Part shown: positions 36,174-44,890 of the stretch, piece after piece
Layout of the letters: each line of letters begins with the position of its first letter
Numbering within the stretch: the stretch's first letter is position 1
Source: SR-FBR-E99 sp963732365
GTDB lineage: Bacteria; Bacteroidota; Bacteroidia; Bacteroidales; VadinHA17
NCBI GenBank assembly: GCA_963732365.1
Contig: CAVSZC010000005.1
Span: forward strand, 1,842,836-1,906,835
Reading direction: 5' to 3'
DNA length: 64,000 nt
The notes under the pieces: model-generated
Databases searched by the model: none
What the model was told of the DNA's origin: nothing
Seen by the model: the letters and a program-made list of their open reading frames with translations, nothing else
Made by a program: the position numbers and the translations under genes

Positions 36174-38870
36174 TCAGGTCCGGCCCTTCCTGCGAACTAT
36201 CTTCCTGATTTTGCGAACGACAGATCCGTCGGAGGCAATTCCCTCAACCACTGCCGTATATGTTGTTGTGGCATCAGCAGTGTAAAAATCAAATGAGGCT
36301 TCGCCGGCATCCGATACGGTGACGTTCGGATTCCAGTAAATGGTTGTTCGCAGGTCAGGCTGACCGTTGTTCCTCAGTTCCGGCGTATCATATCTCGGTG
36401 AGTAAAACTCTGCCGGCTGCTGATATCCCAGGGGTGAGACCTTCTTTATATTGTACTTCGGTGTTTCTTTGAATTCGAAGTGCCCTTTTTTTGTTGTGAT
36501 GACCACGGCTCCCCCTGAGCCGTAACCACCCAGAATGCTGGCAGCAGTACCCTTAAGGATGCCTATTCTTTCAATATTGGTCGGGTCAAGGGCATCAATG
36601 TCATATTCATGGATAATAATGTCATCGATGATGAGAACTGCGTAGTTTGTGCCGTTCAGTCCGTAACTCATTCTTTCTATGACAACCTTGCCGTTCTCGA
36701 TCCGGGTGAACGGTATATGGATGAAGATATCTGATACAACTGCCGGATGCAGCTCCTCTATCTGTTCAGATGTTAAAAGAGTAGCCGACGAACTGCCCTT
36801 GGGCATGTAGTATGAAAAGTTGTAACTTTTCTTTTCCGGCGCCTGCCCCTTGATGACAACCTCTTCAATGTCGATTGTGCGCATGCCATTTTCAAATGTA
36901 TACTTTGCATCAGCCCTGGCAACATAGCCGGCCATTTGTATAGATTCCTTTGCCTGCGCCTTTTCGTGTGAGACCCGCTGGGGCAGTCCTGAAGACTGTG
37001 CGAATCTGTCTTCGTCAACAAGCAATTCGATGTAATCTTTGCCCTTTTCGTTAAGTGCCTGTACTATAAATTCAGTGCTGTCAGGAAACTCAATTTTGTT
37101 GAAAACAAAAGTTCCTGTACTATCCGTTACAGTCTCATCAAAATAACCTGCATCCCAGGAGAAGATTGTCACTTTTCCATTCACTACAGGCTTGTCACTT
37201 AAAAGGCGCTTCGCCCTTCCGCTGATCTCCATTCCGCCGGTAACCGGGGATTCCGGGCTGGTGTAATTCCCCCTGATCACTTCGGGTATGTCATAACGCC
37301 TCCACCCGTTTGTAAGCATCAGCAGATCAAGCGACTGGTGCACTTCAGGGTTACTCTCCCTGAAATAATACCCCGGGTCATTGATATTGCCTTTCAGGTC
37401 TGAAGTCAGTAAAAGAGCCGACATAATAGTCGAGACGGTATCAGGTCTGACATCATTGTCGTCGGTCACTGAAACGGATAATTTACCGCTGAGCGGGATC
37501 CCTTTGCTGTCGGTTATCTTCAAACCGGCATGCACATGGTCACGGGAGTCATAATCCTGCCGGTCGGTGATCATTTCAGTATGCGCCTGGTCATCATTAA
37601 GGCAGAATACCATCCGCTCGCTCAGGGGATTGAGTTTTTCGTCAAACAGTATGATTTGCATTACCCCTGAAGGGAACAGATCAGAATTGAAGGCAATGCT
37701 CTCATAATTGTGGTCCCAGCCTTTTGCGTAAAGAATCATTCCCCTTGTGTGCATCACAAGAAACAGCTCGCTCTGATCTCTTATATCCGGAGACTTGATC
37801 ACTGAGACAAACAACTCGTTCCCCTCATTTTCAACCTGAAGGGAATAAATTCCGTTTCGGGCTGCCGGAAGTTCAAACCGTTTTTCAATCCCGGCCTCAT
37901 TCATGCATATGGCGTGGTATGTCAACCCTTCCTCAGACAGGAGGTAGAAGAAGCCCATGCCGTCATGCAGTGCAGTTATCTGTGCACATTCGCGTCCGGC
38001 ATTGTCAAATATCTTTCCGGTGATATTCTCCGGCAAGCCATTGGAATTAAGTATCTTAAAGGCCACTTTGCTCCTTACTCCGGTCATCAGATAACCTCCT
38101 TCCGGATAGAAGGAGACATCATAATCATTTGCGGGAAAAGGCACAGTGACAAATTCACTGTGATTTCTGGTTTCAAGGTAGAGCACTCTTTTTCTGTTCT
38201 GTTCCGGAAGCCTGAAGTTAAAATATGATACTGTATCAGATGCTGCCTGCACTTCTGCCAGGGGCTGGTCGTTGATCCTCATCTTCAGTTCTTCAGGTTT
38301 TATCTTTCTTTGCGCCCTCATATCCCTGAAGGTCACCTCCGCTGTAATTCTGTCTCCTGCGCCAAACCTGAAGTTCACCCCGGAAATCATGGTGGCCGAC
38401 AGAGGGCTCTCTATCAATATCCTTCTTTTAAAAATGGACTCCCCGCCTGTATTGAGCATATTCTCGGTGTAGGCACACAGGGTGTAGGTACCCCTGGGAA
38501 CTCTTTCACTCAACGGAAAATGCCCGCTGTAAACGCCGTCGGTTTGCCTTATCTTAATCCTGCTTATTACCGAATCTGCCGGGTTTATAAGCTCCGCAAT
38601 CACATACTGGTCTTTGAGGGGTTTATGGAGAACAGCATCGACCACATATGCACTGAACCAGATCTCCTCTCCGCAAAGGTAAACAGGCTTGTCAGTCTGG
38701 ATATAAATCTTTTCCTGAGGGAAGAGCAGAACCTGTTCCACAATATTCCTGACAACAGAATCCTTCGTTGGCAGTGGATCTATTTGCGTCCACCCGGGTA
38801 AACAGAACACGAAGAATATAACTGGCAGAAAAGTTGATTTCCTTATTAAAGAATTACAATGCACGTTCAA
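36174..38870 (-). CDS. large secreted MG2-domain protein with TonB plug domain
   Basis: The 898-aa product has an N-terminal signal (FLPVIFFVFCLPGWTQ) and an MG2 macroglobulin-like domain (EKIYIQTDKPVYLCGEEIWF, about residues 53-72). Several beta-sandwich repeats follow, and near residues 690-790 there is a TonB-dependent receptor plug (LHPAVVSDIFIHIPFTRIE, GTAASILGGYGSGGAVVITT). No 22-strand barrel follows, so it cannot be a receptor by itself. Bacteroidota encode many such proteins of unknown function, perhaps partners in outer-membrane uptake. No obvious partner gene lies next to it. Confidence 0.8.
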   Translation of the reverse strand: MNVHCNSLIRKSTFLPVIFFVFCLPGWTQIDPLPTKDSVVRNIVEQVLLFPQEKIYIQTDKPVYLCGEEIWFSAYVVDAVLHKPLKDQYVIAELINPADSVISRIKIRQTDGVYSGHFPLSERVPRGTYTLCAYTENMLNTGGESIFKRRILIESPLSATMISGVNFRFGAGDRITAEVTFRDMRAQRKIKPEELKMRINDQPLAEVQAASDTVSYFNFRLPEQNRKRVLYLETRNHSEFVTVPFPANDYDVSFYPEGGYLMTGVRSKVAFKILNSNGLPENITGKIFDNAGRECAQITALHDGMGFFYLLSEEGLTYHAICMNEAGIEKRFELPAARNGIYSLQVENEGNELFVSVIKSPDIRDQSELFLVMHTRGMILYAKGWDHNYESIAFNSDLFPSGVMQIILFDEKLNPLSERMVFCLNDDQAHTEMITDRQDYDSRDHVHAGLKITDSKGIPLSGKLSVSVTDDNDVRPDTVSTIMSALLLTSDLKGNINDPGYYFRESNPEVHQSLDLLMLTNGWRRYDIPEVIRGNYTSPESPVTGGMEISGRAKRLLSDKPVVNGKVTIFSWDAGYFDETVTDSTGTFVFNKIEFPDSTEFIVQALNEKGKDYIELLVDEDRFAQSSGLPQRVSHEKAQAKESIQMAGYVARADAKYTFENGMRTIDIEEVVIKGQAPEKKSYNFSYYMPKGSSSATLLTSEQIEELHPAVVSDIFIHIPFTRIENGKVVIERMSYGLNGTNYAVLIIDDIIIHEYDIDALDPTNIERIGILKGTAASILGGYGSGGAVVITTKKGHFEFKETPKYNIKKVSPLGYQQPAEFYSPRYDTPELRNNGQPDLRTTIYWNPNVTVSDAGEASFDFYTADATTTYTAVVEGIASDGSVVRKIRKIVRRKGRT

Positions 38871-38997
38871 TGATTATTCTCCGGGAACCGGCTTTGTACC
38901 GCTAAGGAACTAAATTAATCTTAAATAATGGAAGGAAATGTTATCCTCAGACTCATCAAAAGTTTTTCTTCTTCTTTAAGTCTTTATAGTAAGTGAA

Positions 38998-39023
38998 GAT
39001 CAGAGATTTACAAATGTCTGATC
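38998..39023. other. 26-bp inverted repeat next to the MarR gene stop
   Basis: GATCAGA at 38998-39004 and TCTGATC at 39017-39023 form perfect 7-bp arms around a 12-nt loop, 1 bp after the MarR stop. It lacks a T-run on the minus strand, so it could be a weak terminator or a binding site. Confidence 0.35.
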
Positions 39024-39024
39024 A

Positions 39025-39480
39025 TTACTTGCTGTCTTCTTTATTTTGCAGATAATCAATAAGTACATTAAGATTTGTTCTTAATTCAACCAACTGTTCC
39101 ATTGTCAGGGCTCCGTCTTTAAGTTTGTCGATAAGCAGCCCGGGTATTGATGAAGCCACCAGCTTCATCTTTTTTCCTTTTTCTGTAAGAGTAATCAACA
39201 CTTTCCTTTCATCTTCACCTGAACGATTCCTTGAGATGATTCCTAGAGACTCCATCCGTTTCAGAAGAGGGGTTACGGTATTGGTTTTGAGTACCAGCTT
39301 ATCCGTTATGTCATTAACCGTAATGCCATCGTTTTCCCATAGCACCATAAGCACCAGATACTGCGGATAAGTTATCCGCAGTTTATCAAGATATGGCTGA
39401 TATTCACGAATTATCAATCTCGATGCCGCATACACCGGAAAGCAAAGCTGATTGCTTAGCCGTAGCTGTTCATATTTCAT
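39025..39480 (-). CDS. MarR/OhrR-like transcriptional regulator
   Basis: The 151-aa protein has the winged-helix of MarR regulators (ITVNDITDKLVLKTNTVTPLLKRME, GEDERKVLITLTEKG). The N-terminus reads LSNQLCFPVYAASR, the position of the redox-sensing cysteine of OhrR (LCFxLYAASR). It would therefore sense organic peroxide by cysteine oxidation. It follows the glutathione peroxidase by 44 bp, so enzyme and sensor probably share one transcript controlled by the operator at 40069-40086. Confidence 0.9.
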   Translation of the reverse strand: MKYEQLRLSNQLCFPVYAASRLIIREYQPYLDKLRITYPQYLVLMVLWENDGITVNDITDKLVLKTNTVTPLLKRMESLGIISRNRSGEDERKVLITLTEKGKKMKLVASSIPGLLIDKLKDGALTMEQLVELRTNLNVLIDYLQNKEDSK

Positions 39481-39524
39481 CTTGAGTATGCTTTAACCAA
39501 TAATAAAAAGGTATTACGATTCAT

Positions 39525-40007
39525 TTAGTTTAATATCTTACTCAGATAGCTGTCTATCTCTTCGGGTTTTGTTGCCGGAGAAAATCGCTTAATAGGCTTG
39601 CCATTCTTATCAACCAGGAACTTTGTGAAATTCCACTTTATCTTACTGCCGAAAAAGCCTCTCAATTCTTTCTTCAGGTACTTATACACAGGATGGGCAG
39701 TGTCTCCATTCACATCTATCTTCGAAAACATCGGGAACGTTACGCCATAGTTTAAAAGACAGCCTTCCGCAATAGATTTTTCATCACCCGGTTCCTGATT
39801 TGCGAATTGATTGCACGGGAAACCAAGTATTACAAATCCCTTATCCCTGTACTTCTGATACAACGCCTCCAATCCCTCAAACTGGGGGGTTAGCCCGCAT
39901 TTGCTGGCTGTATTTACTATTAAGACGGTCTTCCCCTGATAGGTATCCATACCTACTTCTTTTCCCTGAAGACTCTTTGCTTTAAAGCTATAGAAAACTG
40001 AATTCAT
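39525..40007 (-). CDS. glutathione peroxidase (thiol peroxidase type)
   Basis: The ATG at 40007 gives 160 aa. NTASKCGLTPQFEGLEALY contains the peroxidatic cysteine, FPCNQFANQEPG the resolving-region Gln motif, and IKWNFTKFLVDKNG the catalytic Trp and Asn. This is a Cys-type enzyme likely reduced by thioredoxin. A start 14 codons upstream (40049) would overlap the -7 promoter box and is rejected. The OhrR-like gene lies directly downstream. Confidence 0.93.
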   Translation of the reverse strand: MNSVFYSFKAKSLQGKEVGMDTYQGKTVLIVNTASKCGLTPQFEGLEALYQKYRDKGFVILGFPCNQFANQEPGDEKSIAEGCLLNYGVTFPMFSKIDVNGDTAHPVYKYLKKELRGFFGSKIKWNFTKFLVDKNGKPIKRFSPATKPEEIDSYLSKILN

Positions 40008-40048
40008 GCATTTTTTATTGATCGTTACAGACAATATCGCCTGCGACA

Positions 40049-40086
40049 CAAAAGTACAAAACTTTTATTATATCGTAAGCGATATA
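40049..40086 (-). promoter_or_regulatory. peroxidase promoter with OhrR-type operator
   Basis: On the minus strand, TACTTTTG (40056-40049) fits the Bacteroidota -7 box TAnnTTTG, 41 bp upstream of the peroxidase ATG. Upstream of it, at 40069-40086, lies the palindrome TATATCGTAAGCGATATA with 7-bp perfect arms and a 4-nt centre. It covers the expected -33 region, the right place for a repressor such as the MarR/OhrR protein encoded two genes down. Arms and positions are seen; the repressor pairing is inferred. Confidence 0.65.
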
Positions 40087-40196
40087 TATTTATTATATAT
40101 AAACAATTTTCTTGGCTGTACAGTGAGTCATCCGGGCTGCGAACCGCGACAGCAATCCTTTTGTTTTTGGTTACGGAGGCAGAATGGAGTGATGAA

Positions 40197-40487
40197 CTAC
40201 AGCAAGTCGATCAACATCATATCTATCTTATCGAACAACTCACCAACTCCCAGAGCCGCCCAGAGAATAAAGATTCCCAGGAGGATTTTTACAATTACGG
40301 GAATGGAGAAGCCTATCCGTTTCCTTAAGATTGGATTGGCCGGCAAAAAGTAAATTAAAGAAAGAAGCATTATAAATATGCCGAATCCGGTATCGTTCCC
40401 CCAGAATGTATTTACAATCCCGATGGCAAAGAAAATTACACCGAAAATCCAGCTGATGATGTTCCAAAAGATTAACCTGTTAACCAT
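40197..40487 (-). CDS. hypothetical small membrane protein
   Basis: The ATG at 40487 gives 96 aa with three hydrophobic segments (IFWNIISWIFGVIFFAIGIV, FIMLLSLIYFLPA, IVKILLGIFILWAALG). No family is recognised. A TTG start at 40580 would add 31 unlikely residues. The gene lies 113 bp downstream of the double palindrome at 40600-40645, which probably controls it. The 100 bp between its stop and the peroxidase promoter show nothing clear. Confidence 0.6.
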   Translation of the reverse strand: MVNRLIFWNIISWIFGVIFFAIGIVNTFWGNDTGFGIFIMLLSLIYFLPANPILRKRIGFSIPVIVKILLGIFILWAALGVGELFDKIDMMLIDLL

Positions 40488-40599
40488 GATTGTTTCTCTT
40501 CTATTTAAGTTTACTTGTTCATAAAAAATAATTACTGCCCTGATTTTTTGTTTCCGAATGGTTTGTAGACATGGATTCAATTATTCATGAGCATTAAAG

Positions 40600-40645
40600 T
40601 ACTTTGAATTACAAAGTAAATAAGAATACTTTGAATTACAAAGTA
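40600..40645 (-). promoter_or_regulatory. two identical 19-bp palindromes overlapping a promoter
   Basis: TACTTTGAATTACAAAGTA occurs at 40600-40618 and again at 40627-40645, each with 7-bp perfect arms around AATTA. On the minus strand each copy supplies a TTTG; the two are 27 bp apart, close to the -33 to -7 distance of Bacteroidota promoters (TTACTTTG being a near match to TAnnTTTG). The two dimer sites would thus cover both promoter elements of the 40487 membrane gene. The binding protein is unknown and not encoded next door. Confidence 0.6.
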
Positions 40646-40674
40646 AATTTTAAAATAGTTTTATCCGGACAGTT

Positions 40675-40797
40675 TTAAATCATCAGCGAGCCACGGAAAG
40701 CCCTGCTGCTGTAGTAGGAGGGTGCGCTGTTGTGATACACGAAGACATTGCCGTAACGGCGGTCAGCAAAGAGGGCAAATGGTCTGATCAGTAGCAT
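40675..40797 (-). pseudogene. remnant of a DUF4256 gene (3' end only)
   Basis: The minus-strand frame reads LFADRRYGNVFVYHNSAPSY and then YSSRAFRGSLMI before TAA. This closely matches the extreme C-terminus of DUF4256 proteins, which are normally around 180-190 aa; only the last 30 or so residues are left. An in-frame ATG at 40797 gives a 40-codon frame whose first residues do not match the family. The rest of the gene is not found to the right, where the cation-efflux-like gene ends 4 bp away. Confidence 0.55.
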
Positions 40798-40800
40798 TTA

Positions 40801-41439
40801 TCAGGAAGTGCACTGGTCACATGAGCATGATTTCCCTTTTGCCTTTTCAAAAGCTTCTATACCTTCTGAAACTGAGAAATAAATAAGTCCGGCTGCTCCA
40901 ATAGCATCGGCATAAGCAAAGCCAGTGATTTCGTAGATAAAGCTGGAAACGAGTAATACTATGGACATATAGACACAAACCTTTGTGCAGTTGCTGTCAG
41001 AAATTATTGGCTCTGAGTTCAATTCTTTGCCAACGGTTTTCTTTGCTCTCATCAGCCACAACATAACCACTATAGAGATTACTGAAATAATGATACCCCA
41101 TATTGTTGTTTCAGGTTTGTTGTTTTTTATAATGTTTAATATTATTCCTGCCAGGAGACCGGCTGAAAGAAGAAAAAATGCTATTCCTGTTATCTTCAGA
41201 GCTGTAATCTCAAATTTGTTTTTTGAGCTATTCGGATTTTGTCTTATTCTTAAAACCATTACCATTATTCCAAGACCTGAAAGTACCTCAATAAAACTAT
41301 CAACCCCAAATCCGAATAAGGCTAATGATTCATCCTGAAATCCCATCATCATTGAGACTACGCCTTCAATAACATTGTAAAATACAGTAAACAGGCTTAG
41401 ATTCAACGCTCTTCTGTAAAGCTTATTTTCGGGTTCCAT
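40801..41439 (-). CDS. cation-efflux-like membrane protein lacking the cytoplasmic domain
   Basis: The 212-aa protein has six hydrophobic segments laid out like the membrane part of CDF (cation diffusion facilitator) transporters. Polar residues stand where CDF metal ligands lie: FGFGVDSFIEVLSG in helix 2 and GFAYADAIGAAGLIYFSVSEG in helix 5. The usual C-terminal dimerisation domain is missing and replaced by a short cysteine-rich tail (KSCSCDQCTS) that could bind metal. Zinc, iron or another metal could be the cargo. Confidence 0.7.
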   Translation of the reverse strand: MEPENKLYRRALNLSLFTVFYNVIEGVVSMMMGFQDESLALFGFGVDSFIEVLSGLGIMVMVLRIRQNPNSSKNKFEITALKITGIAFFLLSAGLLAGIILNIIKNNKPETTIWGIIISVISIVVMLWLMRAKKTVGKELNSEPIISDSNCTKVCVYMSIVLLVSSFIYEITGFAYADAIGAAGLIYFSVSEGIEAFEKAKGKSCSCDQCTS

Positions 41440-41517
41440 TCAGAGTGTTGTTACTATTAGTTCTCGCCGGGTGCAAAAGGGCAAGTAAAAGAGTCGACCT
41501 GCAAACTTTAAGTTGAA

Positions 41518-42459
41518 TCAGGAGATGACGTTAATCACCACTTTCCCTCCGGAATGTCCAAGTTGTAAATAGTTCATTGCTTCTGCTGTCTTTTCGAGCG
41601 GGTAGCGCCTGTCTATAACAGGCTTGAGGATACCTCGCTCTAAAAGTTTTGCCAGCAAATCCAGGTCAGTTATGTCTGCTTTTGCAGCCAATGACTTCAT
41701 TTTCCTTGATCCTGAAGACAATGCCCAGCCAAAGAGCAATGATTTGAAAATCTGTGACAAAGACCCACCAACCATGACGTAGGTTCCGTTTGGCGCCAGA
41801 ATCCTTTTGCAGGCTATTAAAGGATAATTACCATTTACAGCCACGATAACGTCGTACCTTTTGTCTTTTTTTAAGAATTCCTCTTTAGTGTAATCAATAA
41901 CATAATCTGCACCAAGAGATAATGTTTGCTGGACATTTCTCGAACTGCATACACCGGTTACCTCAGCCTCAAAGTATCTGGCCAGCTGGATGGCAAATGA
42001 TCCAACACCGCCTGAACTGCCAATAATCAGCACTTTATGTCCTTTTTGAATGTTTGCCTTATTTCGCAGAGCCTGGAGAGCAGTCACTGCTGCCATAGGC
42101 ATTGTGGCCGCCTCCTCAAATGAGACATTTGCAGGCTTGACTATCAATGCTTTTTCAGGAGCTGTAACATATTCAGCAAGGCCTCCAAAGCCATAACTGG
42201 CAAGATCGCCCATCACTTCAGCTCCAGGTTTAAACAGAGCAATGTCTTTCCCAACTGATTCGATCCGGCCGGCAATATCAGCCCCGAATATTTTTCGTTT
42301 AGGGATTAATCCCATTTTCATTGAACGGTAATCAGCAGCATTCAGGGATACTGAATGGATTTTTATTAAAACCTCGCTATCCGTTGGAACGGGTTTTTCA
42401 ACGTCGCAGTAAACAAGCCTGTCCGGATGACTTTTTTTATTATAAACAATGGCTTTCAT
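41518..42459 (-). CDS. NAD(P)-dependent medium-chain dehydrogenase/quinone reductase
   Basis: From the ATG at 42459 the protein has 313 aa: a GroES-like N-terminal domain (MKAIVYNKKSHPDRLVY) and a Rossmann domain with VLIIGSSGGVGSFAIQLARY. The zinc-binding catalytic residues of true alcohol dehydrogenases are not evident, so a zeta-crystallin/QOR-type reductase is likelier. In-frame ATGs at 42468 and 42480 are alternatives. It lies close behind the metallo-beta-lactamase-fold gene and is likely co-transcribed. Confidence 0.83.
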   Translation of the reverse strand: MKAIVYNKKSHPDRLVYCDVEKPVPTDSEVLIKIHSVSLNAADYRSMKMGLIPKRKIFGADIAGRIESVGKDIALFKPGAEVMGDLASYGFGGLAEYVTAPEKALIVKPANVSFEEAATMPMAAVTALQALRNKANIQKGHKVLIIGSSGGVGSFAIQLARYFEAEVTGVCSSRNVQQTLSLGADYVIDYTKEEFLKKDKRYDVIVAVNGNYPLIACKRILAPNGTYVMVGGSLSQIFKSLLFGWALSSGSRKMKSLAAKADITDLDLLAKLLERGILKPVIDRRYPLEKTAEAMNYLQLGHSGGKVVINVIS

Positions 42460-42484
42460 TTTTTCCATCTTGCAGCACACAGTA

Positions 42485-43399
42485 TTATTTAATATTCTCC
42501 GCTGAAAAGCTACTCAAAATATTGTTATAAAATTGTTTAAGATCATCTGGTGACAATATCTGACCATGCCCTCCAATTACCTTTTCAATTTTATCCATCC
42601 TTGCTTGTATCCATAAGATAGCTTGCCTGGATCTTGCTTCATCTATTGTTGTTGTATTAATACCCGGCCTGCCAAACTTTGAAAACAAATCTCCGGTAAA
42701 GATCAGTTTAAGTTCAGGTATAAAGATTATTATATCACTATTTGAGTGGGATTTGCCAAAGTAGAACATTTCAAATGTAGTATCTCCGGTGGTAAGGGTC
42801 AGACTATCAGAGAATATAATATCCGGAAGTCTTGCAGGTACATTGTTATTCAGATCTGAATAAGCACTCATATATCTTGTTTTCTGAGTATAAAAGTCAT
42901 ACCATTCTTCACTGTTAGGAGTTGATTCAGAGAGTTGTCGCTCATAATCCCGGATAATATTGCTTAAGCTCGCCATCGATTCAGAACGGTTAGTCCATCT
43001 TTCAGATAAATCTACGGAACAGTTTTCGTGTCCGACTAACCTGGCATGTGTGAAGACAGCGTTCCCTCCGGCATGGTCATGGTGTCCGTGAGTGTTGATC
43101 ACATAAATAAAATGATCCTTTTGAAGCACATTTTCAATTCGTTTCCTGTATCTGGACGTTAGTACAGTGGAAATTCCTGCGTCAATGACAACAATACCCT
43201 GGTCGGTATCAATTGCTGTAATAGCATCATATCCAAAATTCACTAAAAGGGAGCGGCTGTTAATTCTTTGTACTCCAATTAACTGGTCAACTTTCTTTGG
43301 GTCAATGTTATCAAAGCTGTTTTGTTTTGCAGAACAACCTGATAAAAGGTACAACCAGACACAGATTAATACGCTGACCAGTGATCCTTTTATACTCAT
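42485..43399 (-). CDS. metallo-beta-lactamase-fold hydrolase, lipoprotein
   Basis: The 304-aa protein has a lipoprotein signal (VLICVWLYLLSGC) and the metal-binding motif NTHGHHDHAGG (HxHxDH type), a downstream Asp in FTGDLFSKFG and a final His in VIGGHGQIL. The fold hydrolyses esters, lactones, thioesters or beta-lactams; the long helical insert at residues 120-180 is not typical of a true beta-lactamase. The natural substrate is unknown. Confidence 0.87.
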   Translation of the reverse strand: MSIKGSLVSVLICVWLYLLSGCSAKQNSFDNIDPKKVDQLIGVQRINSRSLLVNFGYDAITAIDTDQGIVVIDAGISTVLTSRYRKRIENVLQKDHFIYVINTHGHHDHAGGNAVFTHARLVGHENCSVDLSERWTNRSESMASLSNIIRDYERQLSESTPNSEEWYDFYTQKTRYMSAYSDLNNNVPARLPDIIFSDSLTLTTGDTTFEMFYFGKSHSNSDIIIFIPELKLIFTGDLFSKFGRPGINTTTIDEARSRQAILWIQARMDKIEKVIGGHGQILSPDDLKQFYNNILSSFSAENIK

Positions 43400-43482
43400 T
43401 ATCCAGGGAGGGTGTTTTAGGATGATTTGTACTGGGTTTCTATCCCTGCTGGCTGTCGGGCCAGCCGAATCCCCTTAACTGC

Positions 43483-44025
43483 CTATGCTTCTCTGATGAA
43501 ATAGAGTTTGTTGTCATCAACATTGTACAACAACGGTGCAATCGTGATTTTCGGGTAGCGAAGACGGAGACGTTTGGTCTCGGTTAGAACAAAATCAGTC
43601 TCGCTGCCAATCTCAAACATAGGAGCATAATGAAAAAAATGCTCTTCAGCCCGATCTCTTTCCCAGCCGGCTGAATTGACAAGCCCGTCAATGAATTCAT
43701 TCTTGCGTGCAATCAAATTCACCATACCGCAGTTGTTGTGACCGATAAGAGCTATATGGCTCACCTTACCCACACCGATTGCATAGGAAACCTTAAATTC
43801 ACTGTATCTTAAATTGGCACCGCCTGAACGTATTATGAAGGCGAAATTGTCAGGAATATGCAGATGTTTTCTGTTGTCCATACACATTCCGACAAGAATT
43901 TGTGCCTTATCATAAGCATCAAGCGGTCTGCCGAGGTTATGGTATTCCAGAAGCAATCCGATCGGAGTCTGCCTGTATTCCGGCAGGATATTGTCTACTG
44001 TGTTAACTGCCAACAGCCTGTCCAT
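43483..44025 (-). CDS. beta-carbonic anhydrase-like protein
   Basis: The 180-aa protein has the beta-class zinc-site pattern: CxDxR in VGMCMDNRKHL and HxxC in LIGHNNCGMVNLI, with the typical RSGGANLR segment between. It would interconvert CO2 and bicarbonate in the cytoplasm. The C-terminal half is a little shorter than in standard enzymes. A G+C-rich hairpin lies just past its stop (43458-43475) but has no T-run. Confidence 0.83.
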   Translation of the reverse strand: MDRLLAVNTVDNILPEYRQTPIGLLLEYHNLGRPLDAYDKAQILVGMCMDNRKHLHIPDNFAFIIRSGGANLRYSEFKVSYAIGVGKVSHIALIGHNNCGMVNLIARKNEFIDGLVNSAGWERDRAEEHFFHYAPMFEIGSETDFVLTETKRLRLRYPKITIAPLLYNVDDNKLYFIREA

Positions 44026-44150
44026 AATGTATCAGATTTGTGATTTAACTATCTGCAAATATAACTTTTACAGGAAGAAAAATATGATCAGGTCTGTTTT
44101 TATGAAACCAGGTTCACACAAAACTGCACGGTGAATTCCGGTAACTGAGG

Positions 44151-44837
44151 TCACGCATCTTTTCTCAGAACCTTATAAGTTTTTATCGAAAGAGTGATTA
44201 TGCTAATGAGTATCCAGCATGAAATTATCAAAATTGCAACCAGGCTGAATGAAAAGTCTATATCAAACTGAAATTGCTGCTGCTGGAATTTCCATACCTG
44301 ATCTTCTTTTACCATCACCCCCGTCAGTCTTAGAGGTATGACCAGCAGACGGGAAAGGTCAAACTCAACTAATCCCCTTGTCGCAAACCAGGCAGTATTT
44401 CCTGATACAGAGATATTGGCACTGTCAATGTCAAACCTGCAGTCGCCCCATGATTCCCAGTCTGATTTAACCAACTGGGATGCAGCCTCATAGCCAATGT
44501 AAACTTCATTTGGCATTGTGCCGAGAATCAGTATATTTTCTCTTGAATAGAGCGACTGCATAAAAGTGTCAATCTCCTTCAGATCGCGTCTGGAATATCC
44601 GTCCTGGAACTTTTTTAGCTGAAGAATAATGGCTTTCCTTGCTGTATCTGGAGCACTCCCATCAGAATAAAAAGATTTGACCGGAGATAGAATTACCTTC
44701 TCATCAGCCCTTTTAAACTGCCTGGTTACCAGAAGAAGGACAACAGCCAGAAGGGCTATTCTGATTATAATTCTCATGATGTCTTTCATAACCTTTGCGG
44801 TAACTTCAGCCTGTCTATTCACGTAATTCATTTGCAA
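44151..44837 (-). CDS. membrane protein with SnoaL/NTF2-like domain
   Basis: The 228-aa protein has an N-terminal helix (IIIRIALLAVVLLLVTRQF), a central NTF2/SnoaL-like domain (KKFQDGYSRRDLKEIDTFM, ENILILGTMPNEVYIGYEAA, GNTAWFATRGLVEFDL) and a C-terminal helix (SLVAILIISCWILISIITLS). Such domains bind small ligands or act as scaffolds; no function can be assigned. Later in-frame starts (44831, 44792) are possible. Confidence 0.65.
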   Translation of the reverse strand: MQMNYVNRQAEVTAKVMKDIMRIIIRIALLAVVLLLVTRQFKRADEKVILSPVKSFYSDGSAPDTARKAIILQLKKFQDGYSRRDLKEIDTFMQSLYSRENILILGTMPNEVYIGYEAASQLVKSDWESWGDCRFDIDSANISVSGNTAWFATRGLVEFDLSRLLVIPLRLTGVMVKEDQVWKFQQQQFQFDIDFSFSLVAILIISCWILISIITLSIKTYKVLRKDA

Positions 44838-44890
44838 TATATTTATTGTCAGTAATTTGTATTGATATTTTTATGGATCTGGCAGATATT

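Noticed and set aside
40130..40180. Possible tRNA-like stretch (GCGGTTCGCAGCCCGG on the minus strand)
   Set aside because: No cloverleaf with acceptor stem and anticodon arm can be drawn; only a T-loop-like match.
42485..43399. Class B beta-lactamase resistance gene
   Set aside because: The HxHxDH motif alone is common to the whole fold; the lipoprotein signal and long helical insert do not match known class B enzymes.
43452..43478. Hairpin GCTGGC..GCCAGC as terminator of the carbonic anhydrase gene
   Set aside because: No T-run follows on the minus strand; could be chance in a GC-rich spacer.
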